Shown: positions 9,530-19,153, numbered from the stretch's first letter. The stretch: 64,000 nt of DNA from Yersinia intermedia (GCF_900635455.1 NZ_LR134116.1:2108001-2172000), one strand, 5' to 3'. The notes: generated by a model not told the origin, from the sequence alone. Numbers and translations are program-made.

Positions 9530-10921
9530 TTATTGATGCGCTAAATCGCCATCGTCGTCACTGTTGAGAATTTCTTTATCTGTCTGTTTCATCAATTGGC
9601 TGGTAATGGTACCGGCGGTCATTGAACCGCTAACGTTCAGCGCGGTCCGGCCCATATCAATCAATGGCTCAACAGAGATCAATAAAGCAACCAATGTGAC
9701 TGGCAAGCCCAGTGCAGGCAACACAATCAGTGCGGCGAAGGTTGCACCACCACCAACACCCGCAACACCGGCAGAACTGATGGTTACGATCCCCACCAGT
9801 GTGGCAATCCATACTGGATCCAGCGGGTTGATGCCTACCGTTGGCGCAACCATAACGGCCAGCATTGCAGGATAAAGACCAGCACAGCCATTTTGCCCTA
9901 TGGTGGCACCAAAGGAGGCAGAGAAGCTGGCGATAGACTCAGGGACACCCAAGCGGCGGGTTTGAGCTTCCACATTCAGCGGAATACTGGCCGCGCTGGA
10001 ACGGCTGGTAAAGGCGAAGGTCAGAACCGGCCAGACTTTGCGGAAGAATTTCAACGGATTGATGCCGGTCAATGACAGCAACACAGCGTGAACCACAAAC
10101 ATAATTGCCAGGCCAAGGTAGGAGGCAACGACAAAGCTACCTAGCTTGATAATGTCTTGAATGTTAGAGCCGGCCACAACTTTGGTCATTAATGCCAATA
10201 CGCCGTAGGGCGTCAGCTTCATGACCAGACGAACCAGTTTCATTACCCAAGCTTGCAGTGTATCGATAGCCACTAATACGCGTTGGCCTTTCTTAACATC
10301 ATCTTTCAGCAGTTGCAGTGAGGCAATACCGAGGAAAGTCGCGAAAATAACCACGCTGATAATTGAGGTCGGACTGGCTCCGGTCAAATCGGCAAACGGG
10401 TTTTTCGGAATAAATGACAGGATCAACTGCGGTACTGTCAAGTCCGTCACTTTGCTTAAGTAGTTACTTTCAATGGCACTCAAACGTGCCGTTTCTTGCG
10501 TACCTTGCACCAGACCTTCTGCGGTTAAACCAAACAGATTGGTAACCAGCACCCCAACCAGGGCAGCAATTAGCGTAGTGAACAGCAAAGTACCGATTGT
10601 CAGGACGCTGATTTTGCCTAGCGAAGAGGCATTATGCAGTTTAGCGACAGCGCTCAATATTGAGGCGAATACCAGCGGCATAACAATCATTTGCAATAAT
10701 TGCACATAACCATTTCCGACAATATTAAACCAGGTGATGGACTCTTTCAGTACCGGGTTATCAGCACCGTATACCCATTGCAAGCCCAGACCAAATAGCA
10801 CACCCAGTGCCAAGCCAACCAAGACTTTCTTAGCCAGACTCCATTGTTTATGGCGGGTTTGTGCCAATAGTAATAGCAGTGCTACAAATACCAGCACGTT
10901 AATCACAAGCGGAAGGTTCAT
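9530..10921 (-). CDS. tcyP: L-cystine:cation symporter TcyP (YdjN)
   Basis: TcyP is a sodium/proton-coupled cystine importer of the DAACS (SDF) family in the inner membrane. It has 463 residues from the second ATG (10921), eight bases from GGAG; the ATG at 10927 would add two residues and sits too near that site. Hydrophobic helices run throughout. The reentrant serine-rich hairpin is visible in [17 protein letters not shown], and the second hairpin in the [18 protein letters not shown] region. The N-terminal [23 protein letters not shown] stretch is typical of TcyP. Its placement next to ydjM matches E. coli. Confidence 0.93.
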   Translation of the reverse strand: MNLPLVINVLVFVALLLLLAQTRHKQWSLAKKVLVGLALGVLFGLGLQWVYGADNPVLKESITWFNIVGNGYVQLLQMIVMPLVFASILSAVAKLHNASSLGKISVLTIGTLLFTTLIAALVGVLVTNLFGLTAEGLVQGTQETARLSAIESNYLSKVTDLTVPQLILSFIPKNPFADLTGASPTSIISVVIFATFLGIASLQLLKDDVKKGQRVLVAIDTLQAWVMKLVRLVMKLTPYGVLALMTKVVAGSNIQDIIKLGSFVVASYLGLAIMFVVHAVLLSLTGINPLKFFRKVWPVLTFAFTSRSSAASIPLNVEAQTRRLGVPESIASFSASFGATIGQNGCAGLYPAMLAVMVAPTVGINPLDPVWIATLVGIVTISSAGVAGVGGGATFAALIVLPALGLPVTLVALLISVEPLIDMGRTALNVSGSMTAGTITSQLMKQTDKEILNSDDDGDLAHQ

Positions 10922-11138
10922 CCCCATATCTCCAAATTATTATTTTAAATACTGGCTACATATTCTATTGCTATTTTTATCTAGAACAGAGCCAAGCACC
11001 GTCATGGTGCAATTAGCCGTATATGGTAGCAGTTCCTTTTCAGGCTCACTTATATCCAAAAAGAATGGCATATAAATTTTTCGCCTGATTTGTATGGAAT
11101 ATATTCAGATTGGTGATTATTCACCCATTAAAATGTGA

Positions 11139-11687
11139 TCACAATCGAAAGTTTTTCAATTGTTCCATATAGGATAGCAGGGGAATGGTGGTATCAGTTT
11201 GCCAATAGACGGAAAAACAAACTAATAGAACACAGAATACGCGTTCTAATTGATTGCCTTTTTGTGGGCGTAATAGCGGAATACAGAATCGCCAGCGGCA
11301 AGGCCATAACAGCGGTACACCAGCAGGTGTGAGCATATCTGCCAGCAAATGGCTGAAATAGCCAATAATCATTGCATGGAACGCATCTGCGGGAATAATC
11401 CAATCGCGTGAGATGTCCATTTGAAATAGTGCCACACCACCGATAACTGCCAAGAGGCTATGGGTAAACCCACGATGGCCAAATGCGCGGGCAATGGGGG
11501 TAGAGAGCCACTTTAACCGCTGGCCAAGGATTGACTTTGGATGATCAATATCGGGTAGCAGGGAAGTTAGCAGGGCGCCAGGTATAATATGCCACCAGTC
11601 ACCCTGTGCCAGTTCCGGTGTTAGACCGACTTTTTTGGCAAAGATAGCGCAGGCGACAGAAAAAATAAGGTGTCCTTCCCCTGTCAT
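11139..11687 (-). CDS. ydjM: YdjM-type integral membrane metal-dependent hydrolase, SOS-linked
   Basis: This DUF457 (YdjM) family inner-membrane protein has 182 residues, slightly shorter than E. coli YdjM (about 196). Conserved features are PDIDHPKS near residue 47 and GHRGFTHS near residue 68, whose Asp/His residues look like a metal site, plus the LADMLTPAGVPLLWPCRWRF block. Several hydrophobic segments are present. No biochemical function is established. A LexA-type box lies 22 bases upstream of the ATG, in keeping with SOS control of the E. coli gene. Confidence 0.88.
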   Translation of the reverse strand: MTGEGHLIFSVACAIFAKKVGLTPELAQGDWWHIIPGALLTSLLPDIDHPKSILGQRLKWLSTPIARAFGHRGFTHSLLAVIGGVALFQMDISRDWIIPADAFHAMIIGYFSHLLADMLTPAGVPLLWPCRWRFCIPLLRPQKGNQLERVFCVLLVCFSVYWQTDTTIPLLSYMEQLKNFRL

Positions 11688-11708
11688 ACTTGAATTCCGA
11701 ATCTGTAG

Positions 11709-11724
11709 CTGTTGATTTATCCAG
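11709..11724 (-). promoter_or_regulatory. LexA (SOS) box upstream of ydjM
   Basis: On the minus strand the site reads CTGGATAAATCAACAG, that is CTG-N10-CAG with an AT-rich middle and TA before it, matching the enterobacterial LexA consensus. It lies 22 bases before the ydjM ATG, where it would cover the promoter. Confidence 0.7.
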
Positions 11725-11864
11725 TATATGAGATTTATCTTGGCGTGGATAGCCGTTACGCTGTAACTAAATGTCTCATTTTTCTCTGGCTGAGTGCAGG
11801 GAGTTTAGCGTGAGTATTCAGGGGGGAAATATCAGGTCTAGGGCTGAAATGACGTTACATAGAT

Positions 11865-11903
11865 AAAAAAAGGGGAAAAGTGACCGGGAGTCGACTTTTC
11901 CCC
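11865..11903 (-). terminator. Rho-independent terminator after kdgM
   Basis: On the minus strand a perfect 10-bp stem GGGGAAAAGT / ACTTTTCCCC with a 12-base loop is followed by seven T. It lies 65 bases past the kdgM stop. Confidence 0.87.
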
Positions 11904-11967
11904 AAAGTAATACGGTATGGGCATAATTTAACAAATAATGATGAGGGTACTCATAACGACATAATAC

Positions 11968-12666
11968 TTAGAAGCTGTACTGCACACCGACACGGTAGCG
12001 AGTTTGACGTTCGTCAGTCGTTTTGCTACCCGCTACGTTGCCGATAGCAACATATGGCTTCCAGTTTTTATCCCATTTGTAAGCAATTTTCAGATCATGA
12101 CTCCATTCTTCTTTTTCTTTATTTGCCAGAATTTCATCTTCAGATTTCTTGTAGTTTAATTCGTATTCCGCTGAATAGTCTTTCAAGAAGCTATAAGCAA
12201 ACAGCATGGTGAACTCATGGCCTTTTTCTGTTGCTTTGCTCTGAGCTGGCTGGTTACGCTTGTAATATGGGCGATAACGCAGTGAAGTAGAGAAATCATC
12301 AGTGAAGGACACTTTACCGCGCAAGTAAGGGCGATAGTTGTTCGAGTCAGATGATGACTCTAATGAGAAGCCAGGCTCAATCTGGAACGTTTTGTTGAAT
12401 TGATAAACATAGCTGGCAACCACTTCGGTGCCATTACTGACTTGCTCATTAAACGGTTTATTCGGCGTAGTATCAGAGCTGTGCTGGCCCCATTTCCCTT
12501 CTAAAGATAAACCAAAACCATTGGCAAAACGGTTGGAGATCAATAAACGGTCTTTATGATCAGATTTACTGGTATCTTTCATTTCATGCCGATAGTCAAT
12601 TGTTGTTGCAACAGAACTAAAACTGATAACAGATGCCACTGCCAAAGTAAGTAATTTAAATTTCAT
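11968..12666 (-). CDS. kdgM: Oligogalacturonate-specific outer-membrane porin KdgM
   Basis: KdgM is a small monomeric beta-barrel that lets acidic oligogalacturonides cross the outer membrane. It has 232 residues, starting with a signal peptide (MKFKLLTLAVASVISFSSVA). The mature part has alternating beta-strand patterning and ends in ...YRVGVQYSF, with the terminal Phe expected for BAM-assembled porins. The family-typical opening IDYRHEMKD and the Arg/Lys-rich lumen residues are present. It lies downstream of togB with its own KdgR and CRP-like sites and its own terminator, so it is probably a separate unit under pectin control. Confidence 0.92.
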   Translation of the reverse strand: MKFKLLTLAVASVISFSSVATTIDYRHEMKDTSKSDHKDRLLISNRFANGFGLSLEGKWGQHSSDTTPNKPFNEQVSNGTEVVASYVYQFNKTFQIEPGFSLESSSDSNNYRPYLRGKVSFTDDFSTSLRYRPYYKRNQPAQSKATEKGHEFTMLFAYSFLKDYSAEYELNYKKSEDEILANKEKEEWSHDLKIAYKWDKNWKPYVAIGNVAGSKTTDERQTRYRVGVQYSF

Positions 12667-12758
12667 TTTTATGTAATCCCAGGGTTATGGTTATTTAAAA
12701 CAACAATCATTAACAAATTTATAAAAATCAACACACGACTAAAAAACAATTCCACAAT

Positions 12759-12779
12759 CAAAGAAACAACGTTTCACTT
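12759..12779 (-). promoter_or_regulatory. KdgR-type operator upstream of kdgM
   Basis: Arms GAAAC (12763-12767) and GTTTC (12771-12775) are separated by AAC and flanked by A/T. The site is 93 bases before the kdgM start and close to the KdgR consensus. Confidence 0.75.
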
Positions 12780-12818
12780 TATGTGGATTCATATTCTATT
12801 TATATAGATAATTATTTG

Positions 12819-12834
12819 TGTGATCCAGATCTTT
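12819..12834 (-). promoter_or_regulatory. CRP-like half-conserved site upstream of kdgM
   Basis: TGTGA-N6-TCTTT (plus strand), one perfect CRP half and one weak half, 40 bases farther from the gene than the KdgR box. kdgM-type genes are CRP activated in Dickeya; here it is a candidate only. Confidence 0.35.
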
Positions 12835-12907
12835 CTTATCGATTAATTTTTTAATCAGATATTAATTTGTGATGGCGATCTAATTGGTTATTATTTTTTA
12901 TTTATAA

Positions 12908-12941
12908 AACAAAATAACCCCGCCAAATTAATGGCAGGGTT
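12908..12941 (-). terminator. Terminator after togB
   Basis: On the minus strand AACCCTGCC / GGCGGGGTT (one mismatch or G-U) with an 8-base loop, followed by ATTTTGTTTT. It ends the pelW-togMNAB unit 33 bases after togB. Confidence 0.75.
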
Positions 12942-12973
12942 TAATGACAACTTAAGTTAAATAGAATTACATA

Positions 12974-14263
12974 TTATCTCATGGCGCGTTTCAGGATACG
13001 GTCACCTTGTTTATTAAAGTATTCCGCAGATTCTTCAACAGATTTCTGACCATAATCGATATATTGAATTGCATCCCGGAACAATGAAACGATTTGTGGG
13101 TCGTCAAAGTATGGTGATGTTTTCATTTCATGTGGTAGTTCTAATGCCATATTTAAACCAGCAACAGATGGATCTTCATCTTTAATCACGCCGCTGGCAC
13201 GTAGTTGAGTTACAGCAGTCTTACTCAGTGGTACGCCACGCTCTAAGCCCATAGCATCAACACCTTCTTTGCTGTTAAGCAAGAAGTTGATAAGCATGGC
13301 ACTTTCTTTAGGGTACTTAGTCGATTTACCAATTGAGAGCATTTGAGCTGGTTTAAAGAACAGACCTGCATCTTTGGCTTCTGGCAACATCGGATAAGGG
13401 CCAAGTATCAATTTTGCTGGTTTAGTCAGGTTATCGGAATACTTAGTAATGGTGGAGTTCCACATATAAGTACCCCCCCATTCACCATTAATCCACGGCT
13501 TCATTTCGTACATATTGCTTTTACCGAATGAGGCATAGTATTTAGTGGAAGGCATCACATGGTTATCAACCATTTTCTTATACATAGTAAAGAACTCAAC
13601 CCACTGTTCTGGTGTATAAGCAAACTTTTTATTAGCTTCATCGATAGTCGGTGTGTTGTATTTTTGTGTCATGTAAGAGCGAATTAATGCCAGAGTATCC
13701 TGATGCTCTAATACCACAGGGTAATATTGGTCACCCAGTTTTTCTTTAAACACTAAACCTGCGTTAAGTAATTCGTCCCACGTTTTTGGATACGCTAAAC
13801 CAGACTTAGCCCAGGTCGCGTCATTGAAGTAAAAAATACGCGCTGTCACTGAAATCGGGATACCGTTTAATTTGCCATTAACAGTAGTTTGTTGCAGTTC
13901 TTTCGGATCGAATTGAGCCAAATCCAACTGCTCTGACACTTTATTTAAGTCATAGAAGCCAGTGCCATCTTTGGAGAAGATTGGCAGCCAGTTCCAGTTT
14001 GTTTGCATAACGTCAGGTTCAGTTCCACCCGCAATTTGCGTTGTCAGACGAGAAAGGTGACCGTCCCAGCCTGTGTATTCTGCTTTAACATTAATGTTTG
14101 GGTGCTGCTTGTGGAACTCTTCCAGAGCTTTAAGTGTCATTTGATGACGCCCATTGCCCCCCCACCATGACATGCGTAGGTTAACATCATCTTGTGCAAA
14201 AGCCTGATGTGATAATAAAGCCAGAGTGGATGCTATCAGCGTGTGTAGGATCGCTTTTTTCAT
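12974..14263 (-). CDS. togB: Oligogalacturonide ABC transporter, periplasmic binding protein TogB
   Basis: TogB is the solute-binding component that delivers oligogalacturonides to TogMN. The 429-residue precursor has a signal peptide MKKAILHTLIASTLALLSHQAFA and then an extracellular-solute-binding family 1 fold, with FHKQHPNINVKAEYTGW in the N-lobe and the GEWGGTYMWNS hinge region. An AGGAG site lies about 8 bases before the ATG. It is last gene of the pelW-togM-togN-togA-togB run, 15 bases after togA. Gene order and neighbours (PelW, KdgM, KduD/I) fix the substrate class as pectin oligomers. Confidence 0.92.
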   Translation of the reverse strand: MKKAILHTLIASTLALLSHQAFAQDDVNLRMSWWGGNGRHQMTLKALEEFHKQHPNINVKAEYTGWDGHLSRLTTQIAGGTEPDVMQTNWNWLPIFSKDGTGFYDLNKVSEQLDLAQFDPKELQQTTVNGKLNGIPISVTARIFYFNDATWAKSGLAYPKTWDELLNAGLVFKEKLGDQYYPVVLEHQDTLALIRSYMTQKYNTPTIDEANKKFAYTPEQWVEFFTMYKKMVDNHVMPSTKYYASFGKSNMYEMKPWINGEWGGTYMWNSTITKYSDNLTKPAKLILGPYPMLPEAKDAGLFFKPAQMLSIGKSTKYPKESAMLINFLLNSKEGVDAMGLERGVPLSKTAVTQLRASGVIKDEDPSVAGLNMALELPHEMKTSPYFDDPQIVSLFRDAIQYIDYGQKSVEESAEYFNKQGDRILKRAMR

Positions 14264-14278
14264 TGGGTACTGCTCCTG

Positions 14279-15406
14279 TTAAAGAGAGATATTTTTTTCT
14301 GTTTTTGCATCAAAGATATGGCATTTATCCATATCAAACTGGAAGTACACGGTACGATGCAGGCCACTTTCAATAATTGGCCGTGCTTCATCAGACGGTA
14401 AGCGACAAGTCAATTCAAAGTCGTCAACCTTGATGTACAAGAAGAATTCATGCCCCATGTTTTCCACACGAACTAATTCACCTTGCGAATGGTTATTGGC
14501 AAAGGGTTGTTGGGACATGCGAATAAATTCTGGACGTACACCAAAGAACACTTTTTCACCGGCATGGGCGGCCACTTTGGCTTGCTGCTTTTCACTCAAT
14601 ACCAGGGTGTACTGGCCAACTGTCAGGCCAATTTGCCCCTCTTTTTCTACCAGCGTACTCGGTTTGATGTTCATTTCCGGTGCGCCAATAAAACCTGCAA
14701 CAAACATGTTGGTAGGGTAGTGGTAAAGATTGTCCGGGGTATCAACTTGCATGATATGGCCCAGTTTCATTACACAGATCCTGTCACCCATCGTCATGGC
14801 TTCAGTCTGGTCATGGGTAACATAAACTGTTGTTGCTGCTTTCCCGCTTTTTTTCAATTGCTTATGCAAATCTGAGATACGGATACGCATTGATGCACGC
14901 AACTTGGCATCGAGGTTCGACAACGGTTCATCGAACAAGAAAACATCAGGTTTTTTCACAATCGCACGGCCTACTGCCACACGTTGTGCCTGGCCACCTG
15001 ACAACTGGCGTGGCAGCCTGTCCAGCAGATCTTCCAGCTCCAGAATTTTGGCTGCTTCTGCAACTTGTGCTTCAATCTGATCTTTTGGCAGCTTGCTCAG
15101 TTTCAGGCCAAAGGCCAGATTCTCTTTCACTGTCATGTGCGGATATAACGCATAGTTTTGGAACACCATGGCAATACCACGTGATTTAGGCGCCAGATTA
15201 TTAACGACCCGATCACCAATTCTAACTTCGCCATCACTGATGGTTTCCAGACCTGCCAACATGCGCAGGGTGGTGGATTTAGCACAGCCTGATGGACCAA
15301 CAATGACCATAAACTCGCCATCATGGATTTTCAGATCAATGCCATGAACCGCGCGGAAACCGTTGGAGTAAACTTTGCCTAATTTATTGAAAATGACTTC
15401 AGCCAT
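14279..15406 (-). CDS. togA: Oligogalacturonide ABC transporter ATPase TogA
   Basis: TogA is a MalK/UgpC-type ATPase (375 residues) that energises TogMN. Walker A is at residues 37-45 and reads GPSGCAKST: the glycine normally found before the lysine is alanine. The signature LSGGQAQRVAVGRA, Walker B DVFLFDEP and the H-loop YVTHDQTEAMT are all present. Residues from about 240 form the MalK-like regulatory (TOBE/OB) domain, with FFGVRPEFI. The alanine may be characteristic of TogA proteins or may be a local change; all other motifs look active. It is 13 bases downstream of togN. Confidence 0.92.
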   Translation of the reverse strand: MAEVIFNKLGKVYSNGFRAVHGIDLKIHDGEFMVIVGPSGCAKSTTLRMLAGLETISDGEVRIGDRVVNNLAPKSRGIAMVFQNYALYPHMTVKENLAFGLKLSKLPKDQIEAQVAEAAKILELEDLLDRLPRQLSGGQAQRVAVGRAIVKKPDVFLFDEPLSNLDAKLRASMRIRISDLHKQLKKSGKAATTVYVTHDQTEAMTMGDRICVMKLGHIMQVDTPDNLYHYPTNMFVAGFIGAPEMNIKPSTLVEKEGQIGLTVGQYTLVLSEKQQAKVAAHAGEKVFFGVRPEFIRMSQQPFANNHSQGELVRVENMGHEFFLYIKVDDFELTCRLPSDEARPIIESGLHRTVYFQFDMDKCHIFDAKTEKNISL

Positions 15407-15419
15407 GATAAATCCTCTA

Positions 15420-16340
15420 TTAACCTTTAATTCCGCTGCTGGTTACGCCTTGCACGAAGTAGCGTTGAGCCAGGAAGAAAACAATGATGGACGGCAGAAT
15501 GGAGATGCTTGCCATTGCCAGAATTTCGTTCCACGGTGCGCCTTCGGTGACGTCGATTGACATCTTCAGAGCCAGCGCTATCGGGTACTTATCTACGCTG
15601 TAGACATAAATCAGCGGGCCGATAAAGTCGTTCATTGACCACATAAATTGGAACAGTGCGACGGAGATAATGGCCGGCTTCAAGATTGGCACAACCACAT
15701 ACCACAACACCTGTAGCGAGTTACAACCGTCAATTTGTGCCGCTTCTTCCATATCGCGTGGAACACCACGCAGGAACTGAATCAGCATGAAGACGAAGAA
15801 CCCTTGGGTGGCGAAGGCCGTCGGCAGATAAAGTGGTAAGTAACTATTCAGCATGCCCATTTCACGGAACATGATGTATTGCGGAATCAATAACACAGTA
15901 CTTGGTAGCAACATGGTGGTAATCAATGTTGCGAACCAGAATTTCTTCCATGGGATCTCAAAGCGTGCAAAACCGTACGCCACGATAGTGGAAGAGATAA
16001 TCGTCAGAATGACTTTCGGGATTACAAACTTAAAGGTGTTAAGCATGTAGTGACCGAAGTTATATTCAGTACCGGTTTTCCAACCATTAACGAAACCATC
16101 ACGAGTTGCGTTTTCTGGCCATAATCCTAATGTGGTGAAAATTTCATTATTAGGTTTAAACGCCGCAGACAACATCCACAGCAGTGGATAAAGCATCATC
16201 AAACCGACAATAATCAAAATGATGTAGCGGAAAGCAGCACTGATTTTTGCTTTGCGTTCTGTGCGGCTAATTTCCGCATCAGCAATTTCCTGCGCCAGAT
16301 CTAATTTCTTCTGGTTGGAAGTTTGTTGTACGTCAGTCAT
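15420..16340 (-). CDS. togN: Oligogalacturonide ABC transporter permease TogN
   Basis: This inner-membrane permease of the MalG type forms the translocation pore with TogM. The start at 16340 is chosen because GGAGG lies 6 bases upstream; a longer frame to 16397 would run deep into togM. This gives 306 residues with a basic, charged N-terminus and six predicted TM helices. The EAA motif reads EEAAQIDGCNSLQVLWYVVVPILKP, the contact for the TogA ATPase. Its start overlaps the end of togM by 8 bases, implying translational coupling. Confidence 0.92.
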   Translation of the reverse strand: MTDVQQTSNQKKLDLAQEIADAEISRTERKAKISAAFRYIILIIVGLMMLYPLLWMLSAAFKPNNEIFTTLGLWPENATRDGFVNGWKTGTEYNFGHYMLNTFKFVIPKVILTIISSTIVAYGFARFEIPWKKFWFATLITTMLLPSTVLLIPQYIMFREMGMLNSYLPLYLPTAFATQGFFVFMLIQFLRGVPRDMEEAAQIDGCNSLQVLWYVVVPILKPAIISVALFQFMWSMNDFIGPLIYVYSVDKYPIALALKMSIDVTEGAPWNEILAMASISILPSIIVFFLAQRYFVQGVTSSGIKG

Positions 16341-17223
16341 TTTTTCCTCCTTTATCGGCGGAGTAGAAGACCCAATATTTAGATGATTTAAATGCAATTG
16401 AGGCGAAGAGGGCGACTACCAGGAATAATACCCAGGCCAGTGCAGCACCGTATCCCATATCAAAGTATTTAAACGCTGTATCATAGATATAGAGCGAGAA
16501 TAAATACGTATAGTGAGTTGGCCCACCGTCGGTAATAACGTACGGTGCGGTAAACTCTTGGAACGCCTGCGTAGTTTGCATAATAAAGTTAAAGAAAATA
16601 ACCGGCGTGATCAGTGGCACGGTAACTTTCGTAAACATTTGCCATTTAGAGGCACCATCGATCATGGCTGCTTCATATTGTGACTGCGGTACGTTCTGCA
16701 ATGCGGCAAGGAAAATAACCATGGCTGAACCGAACTGCCAGACACGCAGTAATGTCACAGATGTCAGTGCCAACGCTGGTTCTCCCAACCAGTTGATGGC
16801 GTCAAACCCGAACACACCAATAAAGCTGTTTAGCAGGCCATCAATGGCGAACAGGGCACGCCATAACACGGCAATTGCAACGCTGCTGCCGAGGATTGAT
16901 GGAATATAGAAAGCAGTACGGAACAAGCCGATACCGCGTAATTTAAAGTTCAGTACAAAAGCGATCCCTAGAGCAAATGCCAGTTTTAAAGGAATAGTCA
17001 GAAAAACATAAGCGAATGTCACGCCCATGGATTTCCAGAATAAATCATCTTCAAGAAACATATGACGATAATTCTCGATCCCGTTAAATACAGGAGGGTT
17101 CATTAAGTCATACTCAGTAAAACTGAGAAAGAAGGATGATACAAAGGGGAAAGCCGTAAATATTATCAACCCAAGTATATAAGGTGATAAATAGGCTAAC
17201 CCCAGCATTCTGTTTTCATTCAT
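16333..17223 (-). CDS. togM: Oligogalacturonide ABC transporter permease TogM
   Basis: The second pore subunit, MalF-like but short (296 residues), lacks the large MalF periplasmic loop. It has six hydrophobic segments beginning at LAYLSPYILGLIIFTAF. The EAA loop YEAAMIDGASKWQMFTKVTVPLI contacts TogA. An AGGT site lies about 8 bases upstream of the ATG. It lies 40 bases downstream of pelW and overlaps togN. Confidence 0.92.
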   Translation of the reverse strand: MNENRMLGLAYLSPYILGLIIFTAFPFVSSFFLSFTEYDLMNPPVFNGIENYRHMFLEDDLFWKSMGVTFAYVFLTIPLKLAFALGIAFVLNFKLRGIGLFRTAFYIPSILGSSVAIAVLWRALFAIDGLLNSFIGVFGFDAINWLGEPALALTSVTLLRVWQFGSAMVIFLAALQNVPQSQYEAAMIDGASKWQMFTKVTVPLITPVIFFNFIMQTTQAFQEFTAPYVITDGGPTHYTYLFSLYIYDTAFKYFDMGYGAALAWVLFLVVALFASIAFKSSKYWVFYSADKGGKND

Positions 17224-17263
17224 AATGCTTACCTATTTTTAATAACATGAAAGATAAATAAAA

Positions 17264-18937
17264 TTACTGATTCAAAAGCGTCGGATAAATAAAATCGATA
17301 TCATACAGAGTACGGTTTTCCCCGTTCACCCGATAATCTCCATGAATGTAACCACCGTTGGTAATAAATTGAGGCACAGCAGCAGACTTATTTTGTTTTG
17401 CTGCAATTAAGGTCAATATTGCTAATGCAATCGGATTGTCGATGCGGAAATAACGGTGTTGAGCCGATTCAACAAACAGGCCGCGATGGTAATGTTGTTT
17501 AAAGAGTTCATCGCCAACTTGCCAGGCTAACTCAAATAATCGGCTACATTGGCAGTGCTCCGCCAGTTCAATTAAGGCCAACAACAGGTGTGCAGTGGCA
17601 GCGGGTTTTTTACCCACCATCAATGATGCCCGGCGTTTTTGTTTATTCAATTCAGCAAACTGCCAACGGTGCAGTAATACACCAATTAGATCCAACAGCT
17701 CTTCATCTTCACTCAAGCGCCAGGCGCGAACTAATGGCAGTAAATAATCAACGTCTAATGGGAATGGCGAAATAACGGTACCTTTAGCGCCATAGTAGCC
17801 ATCACGCTGCAACACATAACCGCTCATGTCTTGCCCATCGTTCCATAATGGGCGCAATGTATTGCTCTCAACGTCATAAGCAAAACGATAGTAATTTTTT
17901 AAGCCATCAATAACCCATTGCAGGACCTGGGCATCGGGTTGTTGACGCAAGATATCTAACATCGCCAATGGATTATCAATCAGTAGTGGGCGCATATCAC
18001 GGAACAGCACATTTGCTTCGCGGGCAATGTCACCAAATTCTGGGCCAAACTGGCGCTTGGCACGATCGCCATACCAAGATTGGGTTTGGTTATCGTCCGC
18101 CGGGATAGGGCGACGCTGTTGTGGCGAACTGAACTGATAAACCGGTAAACCTGTTTCCGGGTTACGAGCTAACACATATTGGCGATAGAGGTGTTTCCCC
18201 CAAGCCGCTGCGGCGATATCACCCGTATATTCAGCATACTTATACGCGGCATAAATCAGGTCAGTACCCGCATTCACAAAGGTCAGGCCTTTGGTTTCAG
18301 GAAGACGTGGCAAGTCAGTAGGGTTAACCACATCGCGGCGTGCATGAGTGAACACATGCGGGTCGCGTAACTTGTCGTAGCTACCGTGGCGGCCCAGATC
18401 CAGTGTTTGCCAATCTTCTACATGGGCGTGCCAAAAGCCTTGCAAAAAATTAAGTGTTTTTTCCCGGTCAATAGTGACCAGAAAATCGTAATAAGGTAGA
18501 TGATGTTTCAGTTCATGTACTTGTGCTTTTGACTCTGGCCCTTCGGTTGTTAACGTATCCAGATTCAGGAAACGATGGCCGCCCCAGTAAAACAGTCCGC
18601 TTTGGTCATGAACGCCATGCTGCATGAAATAGCTGCTTTGCACCCGTGCTTGTTGGTGATATTGCGGATCTTGAGTCACCAGACTGAGGGCATCCAATGT
18701 CCGCAGCCAGTTTTGCTGGCTGGCAAAGTTAGATATTGGTGTCTTGTGCCCATCAGGGAATTCCCACACTACTGGTTGATGAGTCAGTACATCAAAACCA
18801 TCAGCTAACAGAGGTGTCGGGTTTTGGCTACTATGGCCAACAGACTGGACCAGATCAACATAGCTGCGAATAGCACAGAGCCAGTTAACCATCATTGCGT
18901 CGCTGCCTTTAATGTTGCCTACAAAATCCATCGCCAT
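17264..18937 (-). CDS. pelW: Cytoplasmic exo-type pectate (disaccharide) lyase, family PL2 (PelW)
   Basis: PL2 lyases depolymerise pectate oligomers by metal-assisted beta-elimination, releasing unsaturated digalacturonate for Ogl. The 557 residues from 18937 show no signal peptide, so this is the cytoplasmic PelW-like member that acts on oligomers delivered by TogMNAB, not the periplasmic endolytic paralogue. Conserved PL2 blocks include FYWGGHRFLNLDT, ARRDVVNPTDLPRLPETKG and the long alpha/alpha-barrel body. The start is uncertain: 18937 (MAMDFVGN) or 18931 fit the GGGG ribosome site better than an ATG at 18961. Promoter and KdgR box lie about 50 bases upstream. First gene of the tog operon. 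Confidence 0.88.
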   Translation of the reverse strand: MAMDFVGNIKGSDAMMVNWLCAIRSYVDLVQSVGHSSQNPTPLLADGFDVLTHQPVVWEFPDGHKTPISNFASQQNWLRTLDALSLVTQDPQYHQQARVQSSYFMQHGVHDQSGLFYWGGHRFLNLDTLTTEGPESKAQVHELKHHLPYYDFLVTIDREKTLNFLQGFWHAHVEDWQTLDLGRHGSYDKLRDPHVFTHARRDVVNPTDLPRLPETKGLTFVNAGTDLIYAAYKYAEYTGDIAAAAWGKHLYRQYVLARNPETGLPVYQFSSPQQRRPIPADDNQTQSWYGDRAKRQFGPEFGDIAREANVLFRDMRPLLIDNPLAMLDILRQQPDAQVLQWVIDGLKNYYRFAYDVESNTLRPLWNDGQDMSGYVLQRDGYYGAKGTVISPFPLDVDYLLPLVRAWRLSEDEELLDLIGVLLHRWQFAELNKQKRRASLMVGKKPAATAHLLLALIELAEHCQCSRLFELAWQVGDELFKQHYHRGLFVESAQHRYFRIDNPIALAILTLIAAKQNKSAAVPQFITNGGYIHGDYRVNGENRTLYDIDFIYPTLLNQ

Positions 18938-18985
18938 AACCCCATCATCAACTATCAGCATGGAACCGGTTTAAGGTTCCTTATA

Positions 18986-19006
18986 AATAGAAACGTCGTT
19001 TCACAA
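18986..19006 (-). promoter_or_regulatory. KdgR-type operator upstream of pelW-togMNAB
   Basis: Arms GAAAC (18990-18994) and GTTTC (18998-19002) separated by GTC, flanked by A/T-rich bases and followed by ACAAT. It is centred 59 bases before the pelW start. Confidence 0.78.
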
Positions 19007-19054
19007 TCTATTATATTTGTATTTACTGACGAGTCATTGAGCGAATGACAAAAG

Positions 19055-19084
19055 TGTGATCGAAGTCGGAACGTTGTTTTGAAT
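19055..19084 (-). promoter_or_regulatory. CRP-like half site and second weaker KdgR-like site upstream of pelW
   Basis: TGTGA-N6-TCGGA at 19055-19070 has one good CRP half. GGAAC-GTT-GTTTT at 19068-19080 resembles the KdgR core with two changes. Together with the stronger box at 18986 this looks like a composite pectin promoter, but each element alone is weak. Confidence 0.35.
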
Positions 19085-19153
19085 TTTTTATTTTTGCAGT
19101 TTTAGCAGGAATTTATTGGCGAATTTATTTGTTAACTAATTGATAAATAAATA

